Part shown: positions 41,121 through 51,097 of the stretch, piece after piece | Layout: each line of letters begins with the position of its first letter | Numbering within the stretch: position 1 is the first letter of the stretch | Origin: Caprella mutica | Taxonomy: Eukaryota > Arthropoda > Malacostraca > Amphipoda > Caprellidae | Length of the DNA: 64,000 nt | Assembly: GCA_947561585.1 (NCBI GenBank) | Contig: CANNZV010001188.1 | Location: 236,469-300,468 of the forward strand | Direction: 5' to 3' | The notes under the pieces: model-generated | The model's database searches: none | What the model was told of the DNA's origin: nothing | The model's input: only the letters and a program-made list of their open reading frames with translations | Made by a program: the position numbers and the translations under genes

Positions 41121-44100
41121 TAGGGTGCGATATTCCCAGGAGTAATAACGTACCAAATTCTTCCAAACTCCTGTACATTCCGGATCGAGTAGAGAGCCAA
41201 TCCTATCTTATTGATACTGGCGCTGTTCTTAGTGTAATTCCCCCAAAAGAATATGACATTAAAAACTTAGATTCTAAATTAACCTTGCGCGCATCGAATG
41301 GGACCATTATTAAAACATACGGAGAATGTTTTGTGTACGTTGACCTTGGATTTCCAGAACCTTTGCCGTGGGTATTTGTCATAGCTGAGGTTGAACATCC
41401 CATTATTGGTGCAGATTTCTTGGCACATCATGATATTTTAGTTCACTTGCGTTTTCGTCAGGTTACACATGTCCCCTCTAATTCTTGCGTTACTGCTTCT
41501 GACATCTCCATCTCTAACTCTATTCCGCTTATATCCGTGATTGCTCGCCTTCCAGAGAGCATTGATCAATTACTGAATAAATATCCCAGTCTCACCAAAG
41601 AATTCTCCATGTCAGATCCAATTAAACACAATTTCGTGCATAGAATAATTGTCGACCCCAATCAACGACCACTGTCCACAAAGCCTCGACGTTGGGGTTT
41701 GGTTGTTCGTGAAGCAGCCGAGAGCTCTTTACAAAAGATGTTATTAGACGGAACTATTAGAGAAAGCTCTAGTCCATGGTCTTCGGCTATGCACTATGTG
41801 GCGAAAAAGTCAGGAGATTGGCGTTTTGTAGGTGATTATAGGCGACTTAATTCTGTAACGAAGAAAGATGGTTATTCTTTACCGTACTTGAACGATTTTT
41901 CTTCTAAACTTCACGGGCACTCCGTGTTTTCAACCATTGACTTAAAAGATGCCTTTTTCCAAATACCAATTGATGAGGGAGATATCGAAAAAACGGCGCT
42001 TGCCACTCCTTTTGGTAATTTCGAGTTTACGCGAATGAACTTTGGCCTCTGCGGTGCAGCGCAAACTTTCCAGAGATTTATTGACTACATTCTTCGTGAT
42101 CTTAAAGTTATCTCTCAAAACTCAAACTCTACACCACGTAAAATCACACACTTTGGGTATGTTGACGACATACTTATTGCTAGTAAATCTACTGCAGATC
42201 ATTTGGAAGATCTCGAAACACTCTTCGCTCGACTGGAGTCTTTTGGACTAAAGATAAACTTGAATAAATGCACATTTTTAGCATCAGATCTTTCATTCCT
42301 CGGCCATCACATCAGCAAAGATGGAACTTCCCCTCTCTCAGATAAAGTTCAGGCTATTCGAGATTACGAAAAACCTATCACTGTACAAGGACTTCGCAGA
42401 TTCCTCGGCTTAGTTAACTTTTACCATAGGTATATCCCTCATGCTGCAGAACAACTTGCTCCCTTGACCAGCATGCTTGCTGGGCACAAATCAAATGCCA
42501 ACAAAGTTAAATTAAGTTGGAACTCTGAATCCGAAACAGCGTTTCAACAAACTAAAACGCTGCTGTCCAATGCCACTCTGCTTCACCATCCTATACCCAA
42601 TGCAGAGACATCAATTGCAGTTGATGCATCGAACATTGCTGTGGCCGGTGTTTTGCAACAAAAAGTTGATGGCAGTTGGAAACCAATATCATTCTTCAGT
42701 CGAAAACTGAACAATGTTCAACTAAATTATTCTACCTTCAGCAAAGAGCTTCTTGCTGCTAAATCTGCTCTGAAATATTTCTTACCGTATGTAGAGGGAT
42801 CCACCTTCTATATATTAACAGACCACCAGCCTCTTCTAAAGGCTATGCGTAAGAAAGGTTCTAGAGATTTCCCAAGAGAAGAACGCTGGTTGGAGTATAT
42901 CAGTATTTTTACTACCGATATCAGGCACATTAAAGGATCTCATAATGTGGTGGCTGATGCGCTTTCCAGACACAGTGAAGATGCTATCATAATCAGTAAA
43001 ACAACCGAAGTAAACCCCTCTTTACTTTTCAGCTCTGATGATTTAGCCATTTCAGCTGTTTTCTCTAATGTTCTTGAGGAAAAGTTGAGGTCGGCTCAGT
43101 TAGATGATTCTGAACTGCAAGATATTCTCTCAGGAAAGTACAAGAGCATAACACTAACCCAAATCAATGATGTTTATCATCACACAACTGGTTCTCTCTC
43201 AAGACCTTATCTTCCAGCGACATTGCGGAAATCTTATTTTGAACAATACCATAACAATGGTCATCCTGGCATTAGAGCAACTCGCCTTCATTTAAGACGG
43301 AGGTACTTTTGGCCTTCCATGAACAAGGAAATAACTCAGTGGACTCGCCAATGTATTAGTTGTCAAAAAGCGAAAGTTGTTCGTCATAACAAAGCACAAA
43401 TCCAATCAATTCCACCCGCTTCAGCAAAATTTAGTCAGGTACATCTCGACCTGGTTGGACCCCTTCCGGTTAATATGAATTGCAAATATCTATTAACTAT
43501 GATTGATCGGTACACGAGATGGCCGGAAGTTATCCCTATTTCCGATATAACAGCTCAAACAGTTGCTGATGCTTTCTTATTTCATTGGGTTGCCCGTTTT
43601 GGTGTTCCTCATACAGTAACTACCGATAGAGGTACTCAATTTGAGAGTCAACTTTGGAAAGAGATGCTTCTTCGGATAGGCTCTATTAAAATTCGTACCA
43701 CTGCATATCACCCTCAAGCTAACGGATTGATCGAACGATTTCATCGTCGCCTGAAAGATGCCTTCCGTGCCCACGCTGATGATAATGCTCAGCTGTGGAT
43801 GAAACGAATTCCACTCATCCTCTTGACCATTCGCACTGCTCTGCGCGAAGACGCAGCAGTTTCCCTTGCAGAAGCCCTTTACGGTGAAACACTCACTGTC
43901 CCTGGTGATTTGATTAAACCTTTCAAGGATGACCTAGACATAATTACTTATTCAGAACAACTTAAAGAACACATGCGTTCCTTAGCTCCCATTCAATCAC
44001 GCCAACCCCCAACTTCTTCCTGGATTGATCCTTCCTTGATTACCTGTACTCATGTTTTCATGCGAAATGAAAGCAAACGTGGACTACAACCAAATTATAA

Positions 44101-44506
44101 GGGTCCATTCAAAGTACTGTCTCGTACTCCAAAATTCTTTTCTGTTCTGTTGTCCCGAGGTCCAGATAAGGTATCCGTTGATCGTTTGAAAGCAGCTCAT
44201 CTAGCCGAATCATTTCTTGAAATGAACTCTTACCCCACTGGGCGAAACAGCCCACAAGAATGTATGCCCTATGTTCATCCAGCTGTTGCTGGTGATCAGA
44301 CCCCCCAAAATGTTAATCAACCTGTTCATTTGCAACAGCCTGATGATCATAATCCCCAACCAGTTAATCAGCATATTGATTTACAACAGACTGATGATCA
44401 CAATACCCAGCCAGTTCATCAACCTGTTGATTCACAACAGCCTGATGGCGTGTATCGAACACGATATGGACGTCAGATACGTCTACCTTCTCGTTTTGTT
44501 CAGTAA
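41105..44506 (+). CDS. pol: Gypsy pol: protease, reverse transcriptase, RNase H, integrase
   Basis: Open in the -1 frame relative to gag from 41105 to the TAA ending at 44506, with no internal stop. The order is retropepsin with IDTGAVLSVIPP at 41210-41245, then reverse transcriptase with TIDLKDAFFQIPI near 41939 and the active site YVDD at 42158-42169. RNase H follows, with VDAS at 42620, KELLAAKSAL and TDHQPLL. Integrase comes last, with an HHCC zinc region (HPGIR..CISCQKAK) and D-D-35-E at 43448, 43625 and 43733. A GPF/Y-type module (YKGPFKVLSR) comes next. The C-terminus has three imperfect repeats around QPV(N/H)Q..LQQ..DDHN and ends RYGRQIRLPSRFVQ. The catalytic residues appear intact. 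Confidence 0.95.
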   Translation, partial: FSFKLVGCDIPRSNNVPNSSKLLYIPDRVESQSYLIDTGAVLSVIPPKEYDIKNLDSKLTLRASNGTIIKTYGECFVYVDLGFPEPLPWVFVIAEVEHPIIGADFLAHHDILVHLRFRQVTHVPSNSCVTASDISISNSIPLISVIARLPESIDQLLNKYPSLTKEFSMSDPIKHNFVHRIIVDPNQRPLSTKPRRWGLVVREAAESSLQKMLLDGTIRESSSPWSSAMHYVAKKSGDWRFVGDYRRLNSVTKKDGYSLPYLNDFSSKLHGHSVFSTIDLKDAFFQIPIDEGDIEKTALATPFGNFEFTRMNFGLCGAAQTFQRFIDYILRDLKVISQNSNSTPRKITHFGYVDDILIASKSTADHLEDLETLFARLESFGLKINLNKCTFLASDLSFLGHHISKDGTSPLSDKVQAIRDYEKPITVQGLRRFLGLVNFYHRYIPHAAEQLAPLTSMLAGHKSNANKVKLSWNSESETAFQQTKTLLSNATLLHHPIPNAETSIAVDASNIAVAGVLQQKVDGSWKPISFFSRKLNNVQLNYSTFSKELLAAKSALKYFLPYVEGSTFYILTDHQPLLKAMRKKGSRDFPREERWLEYISIFTTDIRHIKGSHNVVADALSRHSEDAIIISKTTEVNPSLLFSSDDLAISAVFSNVLEEKLRSAQLDDSELQDILSGKYKSITLTQINDVYHHTTGSLSRPYLPATLRKSYFEQYHNNGHPGIRATRLHLRRRYFWPSMNKEITQWTRQCISCQKAKVVRHNKAQIQSIPPASAKFSQVHLDLVGPLPVNMNCKYLLTMIDRYTRWPEVIPISDITAQTVADAFLFHWVARFGVPHTVTTDRGTQFESQLWKEMLLRIGSIKIRTTAYHPQANGLIERFHRRLKDAFRAHADDNAQLWMKRIPLILLTIRTALREDAAVSLAEALYGETLTVPGDLIKPFKDDLDIITYSEQLKEHMRSLAPIQSRQPPTSSWIDPSLITCTHVFMRNESKRGLQPNYKGPFKVLSRTPKFFSVLLSRGPDKVSVDRLKAAHLAESFLEMNSYPTGRNSPQECMPYVHPAVAGDQTPQNVNQPVHLQQPDDHNPQPVNQHIDLQQTDDHNTQPVHQPVDSQQPDGVYRTRYGRQIRLPSRFVQ
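41111..41117 (+). promoter_or_regulatory. -1 ribosomal frameshift site TTTAAAC
   Basis: Read in the gag frame as T TTA AAC immediately before the gag stop TAG. Slipping one base back gives TTT AAA and enters the pol frame, which is open from 41105. Downstream, CAGGAGT (41137-41143) can pair with ACTCCTG (41167-41173), a 7-bp stem starting 19 bases after the heptamer. That distance is longer than usual, so the stimulatory structure is less certain than the slippery site. Confidence 0.85.
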
Positions 44507-45291
44507 TTCCTTGTTCTTGTTGTTTTTCATGTAGTATTAAATTTTTCTTTTCCTGTTCTATTGCAATGGAAGTTTGTTTTTTGCGTTTGTGAAGCCCAGT
44601 GTGGCTCTCTTTTTCTTGTTTGATGATCGTTGCTTAGTTGATTAAATTTTTGTATCTCTTATTTTCTTGACAAAACGGTTATTATAATTCCTCTTTGTAT
44701 TCCAGTTTTTTTTCTCATTTCGTTACTTATGATCTTTTCTAATTAATGACTTTAAACCACATAGGTATTTTCATGCATCTACGATAATCGATTTATCGTT
44801 TAAACCAATAGATCATGAATATCTTCTTGTCAAAATCTTACTCTTTTTGTGATAACTCACTTTCGCTATTCCAACTCTCTCTTCTTATGGTTGACTTTAA
44901 ATCTCAGGAGTTTCCATGCATCTCCGATTATCATATGGTTTAAAACACATGATCATGACTCTCTTTACGTCAATCATAAGATAATCTTACTCGATTCCTC
45001 ACTCTCCCTAGACCAAATTTCCTTTCTTTTCTAATGATTGGCTTCAAATCTCTTGAAGAATTTTCATGCAGCTTCGATTATTATATCGTTTAAACCCTCA
45101 TGTCATGATTCTCTGTATGCCAATTTTAGAAAACTTTACACGCTCCTTAAAACATCCTGAACTAAATTGTCATCATGTCTTTTCACTCATAATTTTTTTA
45201 GTTGCTAAAATCATTGATTACTATTTCTTACATTTTTTTATTCATTGTTAGTTGTAATGCGACCTCTTCAGGTCTAGGGGCGCGGAGGCAC
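44507..45291 (+). other. Gypsy 3' noncoding tail with triplicated 145-bp block
   Basis: About 785 bp with no env. Three diverged direct repeats start near 44747, 44891 and 45038, each with a TGACTTTAAA-like word, TTTCATGCATCT-like, CGATTAT..CGTTTAAA and TCATGA. The tail ends in a purine-rich tract. Confidence 0.75.
45276..45291 (+). other. Gypsy polypurine tract
   Basis: AGGGGCGCGGAGGCAC abuts the 3' LTR start TGTTGTGACACC, where plus-strand priming is expected. Confidence 0.65.
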
Positions 45292-46244
45292 TGTTGTGAC
45301 ACCATATATATTATTTTGGCACTGTCATGTTCTAATTTTAAGTTTCCATAATATTTTAATTTCTTCTAGAATGTTTCTTTGTTCCCTCTGTTCGGAACAT
45401 GTCTGGTATTGTCTGTACAATGTTAATTATATTTTTAGTTAGTATTAGGCACTTTTCATTTTTCAATATTTAAGTAGTTTCCTTTGATGTTTATGTTTAG
45501 TTCAATAATAATTTTTAGTTTATAGTTTCAGTAAAAATAATAGATTAAATTCAAAATAAATAGAATAACTGGCATACGAAAGTTGCCAGGTAGTCATTAG
45601 TGACAGGGTATATAAGTAGCCTAGCATTTGCAGCGTCCTCTTTCACTCACAATAACTCAGTTAATTACGTGCTATACTTATCTGCTCCTGCATCAATACC
45701 AAACTACAGAGCTCCTTTACTAAAGTTTATATTCCCTTAATAGGGTAAGTTGTGTTTAGAATTTAATAAATATACCTGATATATGTATAGAGTAGGAACA
45801 ATTAATATTACTGTATATATGGATTTGCAAAGATGAAATTTATATTGCAGGTTTTAGTCTGGAACCTACCTTCTTACCTACTCAGCCTAGCCTACAATTT
45901 ACTGGCTACCCTACCTACCTCCAAAGCATTGCCAAATCGCAATTCATATCAAATTACTTAGTTCTTATTTGCTCATTATTTATATTAGGATGTATCATTT
46001 ATATTAGGATTTATCATTTATATTATTGTGTATCATTTTCTTATATAGGTAGGCATCATTTCAATATTTAATTATTAAATATTTGTGTGTGTTTCTTTAA
46101 CCTTGGTTGGTAGAATATTAAGCTATAAATTAAACTAAAAGTGATAAAGTAAAACTGATCAAATTCATTAAATAACCCAATCTAATCTAATTACCTTTTA
46201 ATCAAACTAAACTAAAACTATTAAATAAATAAATACTCACTTTA
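45292..46244 (+). repeat. Gypsy 3' LTR, intact (953 bp)
   Basis: Starts TGTTGTGACACC and ends ACTCACTTTA. The boundaries are fixed by the polypurine tract on the left, the ACTG duplication on the right, the solo LTR copy and the 5' LTR fragment. The 3' terminus TTTA is not the usual CA. TATATAAG at 45609 is a likely core promoter. Confidence 0.93.
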
Positions 46245-47377
46245 ACTGTTACTACATTGTGAGAAGTAACTTTTGTCTTCACGTGTTCTGTAGGTATAGC
46301 GAAATTTAATACACCTCTAATATAAAAATAGCACTGGCCGTAGACCGGCACGACATCGGCAACATTATATACTAATAATAGGTTTATAATTCATTAATAA
46401 GACGTTTATAAGTTATTCATCAAACATTTATAATTCATATCCCAGATTTAAGTCAGTGAGCTGACAAAACGTCGGATTTGCACTAGCCCAATCCAACACT
46501 AGCACTACATCGGCAACGTACGTTAAGTATTGCCAGTACCAATAAGTCGTTTATACGTGAATGTGATTACAGGCAAGCCTCGCTTTAAGTACAACTCACT
46601 TTAGTAAAAGTGGTACTTATTTCCATTCATGTTTCGAAATAAGAACCGTTCGTAGACATAGAAAACGGAGACAATTTTGTGTGTTTATTTCTCGGTAACT
46701 AAAAAATTTATGCTATTGATGATTTTAAAACATTTAATAAATGCACGAGTTTAAACTTTTTCATCACAGTCACATACAATTGAAGACTGTATATTATTAA
46801 TAATATGATTATATACGTAGTATATACTCTAATAACTCTATAAAAAAATTCTTTCTATAACTCATAGTAAATAATATATATAATCAAGAAGTGCCAATTA
46901 TAAATTTCTTGTTACTTTTATTCGCTTTAGTTACCGTTTGGTAACTAAAGCGAGTTATGATTTGGTAACTAAAGCGGGGGATGTCTGTACTCTGATAACT
47001 CTAAAAAAAATTTCTTTCTATAACTGATAGAAAATGAGATATACAGTAGCGGACAAAATATAAGGGTAGGCAAAAACAAGTTATCTAAATCTTTAATATC
47101 ATAAAAAGTACAAAACACACATTATTGAAATTTTGCACGTATATTCATATAGAACTCATATGTATTCGTATGAAATTTCAAAGCATTTGGACAAATATTC
47201 TAGGAATAGTTCCATAGTTTAGTTCAAACTCTAAATTTTGCTCTGGTCAAAAGTTAAGGGTAGCCATCATAAACTTTGAAATATTCGCGGATATTTCAAA
47301 TGTCCACAAGTTTCCCCTCTGATACAGTCTATAATTGTCGTTGCAAGAGATTTCTATTACCACATGAAGGTCCAAAA
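45761..47377 (+). repeat. 1.62-kb direct repeat, copy 2
   Basis: Second copy of 37588-39204, here continuous with the complete pogo-like and Tc1-like elements. Differences seen include G/A in TAGGTAGGCATC (46050), T/G in TTCCATTCATG (46626) and A/G in GTAACTAAAGCGG (46971). Confidence 0.95.
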
Positions 47378-48537
47378 CGATTGTGCTACATATTGTGGCT
47401 CAACATAAGCAGTATGGAGTTATTGATTTCAAACCTAATAATGATAGACTTCCCAAAGCATAGCTGAGAGAAGATCATGCAAGTCTTCAAAGTAGCTTGC
47501 AAGGTAGTTTCAACACTTCTGGTCAAATTTTTCGTGAGATAGATGTCATGTCTGGTGGTACGGTGTCCCAGTCTACTTTTTCGCTTCCACTTCAACAAGT
47601 TGGTTTGCAATAATTTGTCCCTGCATCGAAGCTTTCAATCTCAAAAAAGAAACGGAAAGTGATACTTGTGTTTTGTCATGAGATATGTCGATTGATCAGT
47701 GGTCGAAAGTACATTCTAGTGATGATGGAAGAAAAATAGAAGTCTTTGGTTCTTATAGGAAAGTACAAATTAAACGTAAAGTAGGGGAAAGGTTAACTCT
47801 GAACTGCGTCAAGAAAACGGTTAATTTTGGAGGAGGTAGTGTGATGGTCTTGTTGGTCATTTTTTCTGCTGGACCTGGTCCCATCGTTCGTCTACGAGGA
47901 GGAGTTATTGCAGAAGTATGAAACAGCTCTTTCGTCTCCCCTATCAACAAGCAGCTGACCCTCAACCACAGAGTTTCAAGCAGGACAACGTACCCTACTA
48001 CTCAGATAAAAAAGTTACGACTCTATTAGAAGATGAAGAAATTGCTCTAATGAGCTGGCTTTCACAGAGTCCTGACCTCAATCGAATTGAGATTGTTTGG
48101 ATAATAACTGGAGACTGTACTCAGAGAAGAAACACAAGAAATGTGGAAGAATTGTGACATTTCTCGAGGATGAATAGAAGATGGATAACTCCTTCATATT
48201 GTGCCAAATTTGTAGAATTTTGTGGTAGAAGATGTATTGAAGTGATATAGTAAAGAATTATTCACAAATTATTAAGTTAATTGCCAATATCCGTGAATAT
48301 TTCAAAGTTTATGATGGCTACCCTTAACTTTTGACCAGAGCAAAATTCAGCGTTTGAAGTAAAATATGGAACTATTCCTAGAATATTTGTCCAATTGCTT
48401 TGCAATTTCATACGAATACATATGAGCTCTATATAAAATTACATGCAAAATTTCAATAATGTGTGTTTTGTACTTTTTATGAGATTAAAGATTTAGATAA
48501 CTTGTTTTTGACTTCCCTTATATTTTGTCCGCTACTG
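47044..48537 (+). mobile_element. Tc1-like DNA transposon, 1.49 kb, full length but inactive
   Basis: Ends CAGTAGCGGACAAAATATAA and its reverse complement at 48518-48537, each flanked by TA (47042-47043, 48538-48539). The inverted termini extend about 250 bp, with an inner conserved AAGTTAAGGGTAGCCATCAT word in both arms, an IR/DR-like arrangement. It is inserted in the second pogo-like unit. Confidence 0.92.
47300..48157 (+). pseudogene. Tc1-like transposase, degraded
   Basis: Fragments in changing frames. The clearest are KVQIKRKVGERLTLNC, GGGSVMVLLVIFSAGPGPIV (47757-47890), then in another frame KQDNVPYYSDKKV and LSQSPDLNRIEIVW, ending RRNTRNVEEL (48157). These match the Tc1 DDE core, with Asp in the SDDGR and KQDN motifs and Glu in NRIEIVW. 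Stops and frame changes at about 47470, 47620 and 47920 break it. The N-terminal paired-type DNA-binding part is not recognisable. Confidence 0.88.
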
Positions 48538-48870
48538 TATAATCGAGGAGTGACAGTTATAAATTTCTTGTTACTTTTATTCGCTTTAGTTACCGTTTGG
48601 TAACTAAACTGAGTCGTGATTTGGTAACTAAAGCGAAGGATGCCTGTATACTATTCTGGGCCGGTGGACATCCGTGAGGTGGGCTTACGTCGGGCCTTTG
48701 CTGGCCCAATACACCGAGACCGGCATGAGTTGGCCCGGAGTTTCGTTCTGAATTTGGCCAACGTTGGCCCAACATTGTAAAGTTTACTTGGATGTTACGT
48801 TCTTCAATTGTCTTTATGGCGTTGCTGTTATGACATCACGCACACAGCATTCCTCGATTGTCCTTGCAAT

Positions 48871-49719
48871 CCAAGTAAACATTACAATGTTGGGCCAACG
48901 TTGGCCCAATTCAGAACGAAACTCTGGGCCAACGCTGTCATGCCGGTGTCGGTGTATTGGGCCAGCAAAGGCCCGACGTTGGCCCACCTCACGGATGTCC
49001 ACCGGCTCTGAACAGAATAACCGCGTATAAACGACTTGTTGGTACTGGCAATACTTAACGTTGCCAATGCCATGCATGTCTACGGCAAGTACTATTGTCA
49101 TATAACAGGTGTATTAATTAGATTACGCTAAACAGAATACGTGAAGACAACAGTTACTTCTAACAATCTAGTAACTGGCTACTGACTGCCGTACAAATAC
49201 ATTTTAGAGATCGAAGTCAGGGAAAAAAAACTCAAATCTATATAGTTTTACTTACGCTATTTTAACCAAATAATAATATTTCAATTTAAAAGTAAATAGA
49301 AAGTGAAATTTTCAATGTGAATAATTATTTCAAACGAAAAAATAACTTTTCATACTAAACATATGAATTAACTATCGTCCAGGCTCATTTTTACGAATTA
49401 AATAAATAGAGTATTAAATTAATAATTGAAGGGATAACAGGCCTATTTATAATAAATTGCCAGAAACGGCTACAATTTCAAAGATACCTATACTTAATTG
49501 AGGATATTAAATTGGCTATTTGGTGTGATTAAAGTTGGAAGAGATCGTTTGCACCTATTTTCTCTGATTGTCTGGCGATAACTGCTAAATAGAACCGGTA
49601 GGACATATAATAAATATACTGGTACATGAAAATAGCACTGGATTGGATACCCAATGTTTTCTTTCATTGGGCCAGTGCTGTTTGGCAACCGTTGGCCCGA
49701 TAGTGCAATGTTATCAGGG
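48871..49719 (-). mobile_element. CCC-family TIR element C (849 bp)
   Basis: Reverse-oriented copy of the family of element A: CCAAGTAAACATTACAATGT at 48871, and its other end reversed (CCCTGATAACATTGCACTAT) at 49719. AT occurs at 48869-48870 and at 49720-49721. It stands head to head with the right end of element A, 79 bp apart. Confidence 0.85.
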
Positions 49720-49829
49720 ATACTCCAATTCTATTTCCTGCTTTTGAAACCAGATGGCACCACAACTTACCTTTAAAATGAGATTTGTCGAGAGTAGTGT
49801 ATCTTATTGTAGTATGATATCTTTGTTAA

Positions 49830-50895
49830 AGGTCCCCTCCACTCTATTTTTTTATTTCTCTATTCATTAGAACTAAGGTTACTGATTATAAAACTACAAA
49901 CCATTTCAAATTTGGTTCTATAGTTTTATTATATGTAATTTAAGATTTGTTTCCGTTCTTTCTACTACACCTCTGAATTTCAAGCAAAGAAACAGCCCCT
50001 TGTGCGATGGGCTACTAAATCCGACAAATTCAAAACAATAATAAAGCTGATTCGAAGATAATGGATTCATATAACGAATCCAATTACCTAATTAAGTGTT
50101 TCTCATATATCATAACATTTTTCCTATCTAGAGAACTGTTCATTTTAAAACACGACATTTTTGAATGGGTATGTACTATGTATGGGGTACGGTCAGGAGC
50201 CCCCCCCCCCCCCCCCCCGGTCAAGAGCTCCCCCAGTCATGAGCCCCTCCCCGGTCATGAGCCCCCCTAGGTCATAAGCTCCCCCCGGTCTCGAGCCCCA
50301 ATCCCCCCCCTCCTCCCTGTTTTTTTTAAATCCTCATTTACCTAGTTAAACAAATGAAGAGCTACTTAGATAGAAATAACTGAGAGTTGCTAATGTAGTT
50401 TGTTGTATCCGCTAGTTTGTTGTACTGCACACTTCATGATTGATTAATGACCTGGCAGGGGGGTTCGGGGGGCGGTATGCCCCCCTATATATGTACATAT
50501 ATTTTATGTTTAATCAGTAATGAACTACAAAAGTGTCAATAATGATTAAATAATATAGGTAAATAAGGATAAAAAAACAGGGGGTGGGGGATGGGGGCTC
50601 GTGACCAGAAGGGCTCATGACCGGGGGGGGGGCTCTTGACCGGGGGGGGGGGGGTTCTTATGACCTACACCCACTATGTATATACGAACGAACATACCTA
50701 CTCAATTATGGGGCCTTTATCTTCTAATGAATCTCAGAATGAAAAAAGGCGAAATGTGAATATTTCTTATATAATTAATTGTGAACAGATTACTTGATCG
50801 ATTTAAATTCTGCTTACTATTATATGTTATATAACCTTAGCTCTACATATTTAAAGCAGTTCCAGATTTTTTTAAATTTAGAGTGGAGAGGACTT
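49830..50895. mobile_element. TTAA-targeted MITE, copy 1 (1.07 kb)
   Basis: Ends AGGTCCCCTCCACTCTATTT and, reversed, AGTCCTCTCCACTCTAAATT, flanked by TTAA (49826-49829, 50896-50899). Inside is a C-rich inverted pair (50165-50330 and 50580-50690) with GGTCATGAGCCCCC-type repeats. It surrounds a block shared in reverse with 36055-36155. Confidence 0.8.
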
Positions 50896-50899
50896 TTAA

Positions 50900-51097
50900 T
50901 TTAGTCTCCGTTTTAACATCACTATAAAATCGCTCACTGTCAGCATGATATCGGTCATCAGAGGGTCTCAGAGACGTAAACAATCCGTCAGATATTTCCA
51001 TGTAAGCTGGTAGCCTTTTACAGGTACCATTCTGCTGCTTACCAGCAGATAAGAATCGAACATAATGTGCAGAATTTTGTGTTGGCTGAGATACTGT
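50900..51097. other. Short unique stretch
   Basis: Nothing recognised between the TTAA element and element B. Confidence 0.4.

Larger units (their letters stand above)
39202..46244 (+). mobile_element. Ty3/gypsy LTR retrotransposon, 5' LTR truncated
   Basis: The 5' LTR is reduced to its last 118 bp (39202-39319), identical to 46127-46244. Then come a primer-binding site, a long leader, gag, pol, a noncoding tail, a purine-rich tract and an intact 3' LTR (45292-46244). ACTG follows the 3' LTR at 46245-46248, the same duplication that flanks the solo LTR at 29359-38071. The matching LTR ends point to recent insertion. There is no env-like frame. Because the 5' LTR promoter (TATATAAG) is missing here, this copy could not be transcribed from its own LTR in this arrangement. 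Confidence 0.93.
46570..48646. mobile_element. Pogo/Tigger-like element with partial internal duplication, carrying Tc1
   Basis: 46570-46987 is the 418-bp unit. It is followed directly by a second copy of its right part (46988-47041 and 48540-48646), split by the Tc1-like element. TA precedes CAGGCAAGCC (46568-46569) and follows the final CCTG (48647-48648). The sequence of element A resumes at 48647, so the tandem pair behaves as one insertion. Confidence 0.75.
28717..48791 (+). mobile_element. CCC-family TIR element A, expanded to 20 kb by nested insertions
   Basis: The left end CCCTGATAAAATTACACTAT and the right end (AACATTGTAAAGTTTACTTGG) are the imperfect inverted termini of a family also present at 51098-52109 and, reversed, at 48871-49719. 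It is flanked by a 2-bp AT (28715-28716, 48792-48793). Its own sequence is 28717-29358, then from 38072 (or its duplicate from 46245) to 38394 (46567), then from 48647 to 48791. The gaps are a gypsy insertion and a pogo-like insertion. Subterminal regions are dense in GGCCAACGTTGGCCCAA words. There is no coding capacity. Confidence 0.8.

Noticed and set aside
41203..41403. Minus-strand frame over the gypsy protease
   Set aside because: Antisense shadow of pol.
48590..49101. Frames of 60-95 codons around the two facing CCC-family ends
   Set aside because: Products of GGCCAACGTTGGCCC palindromic words read on either strand; no coding signal.
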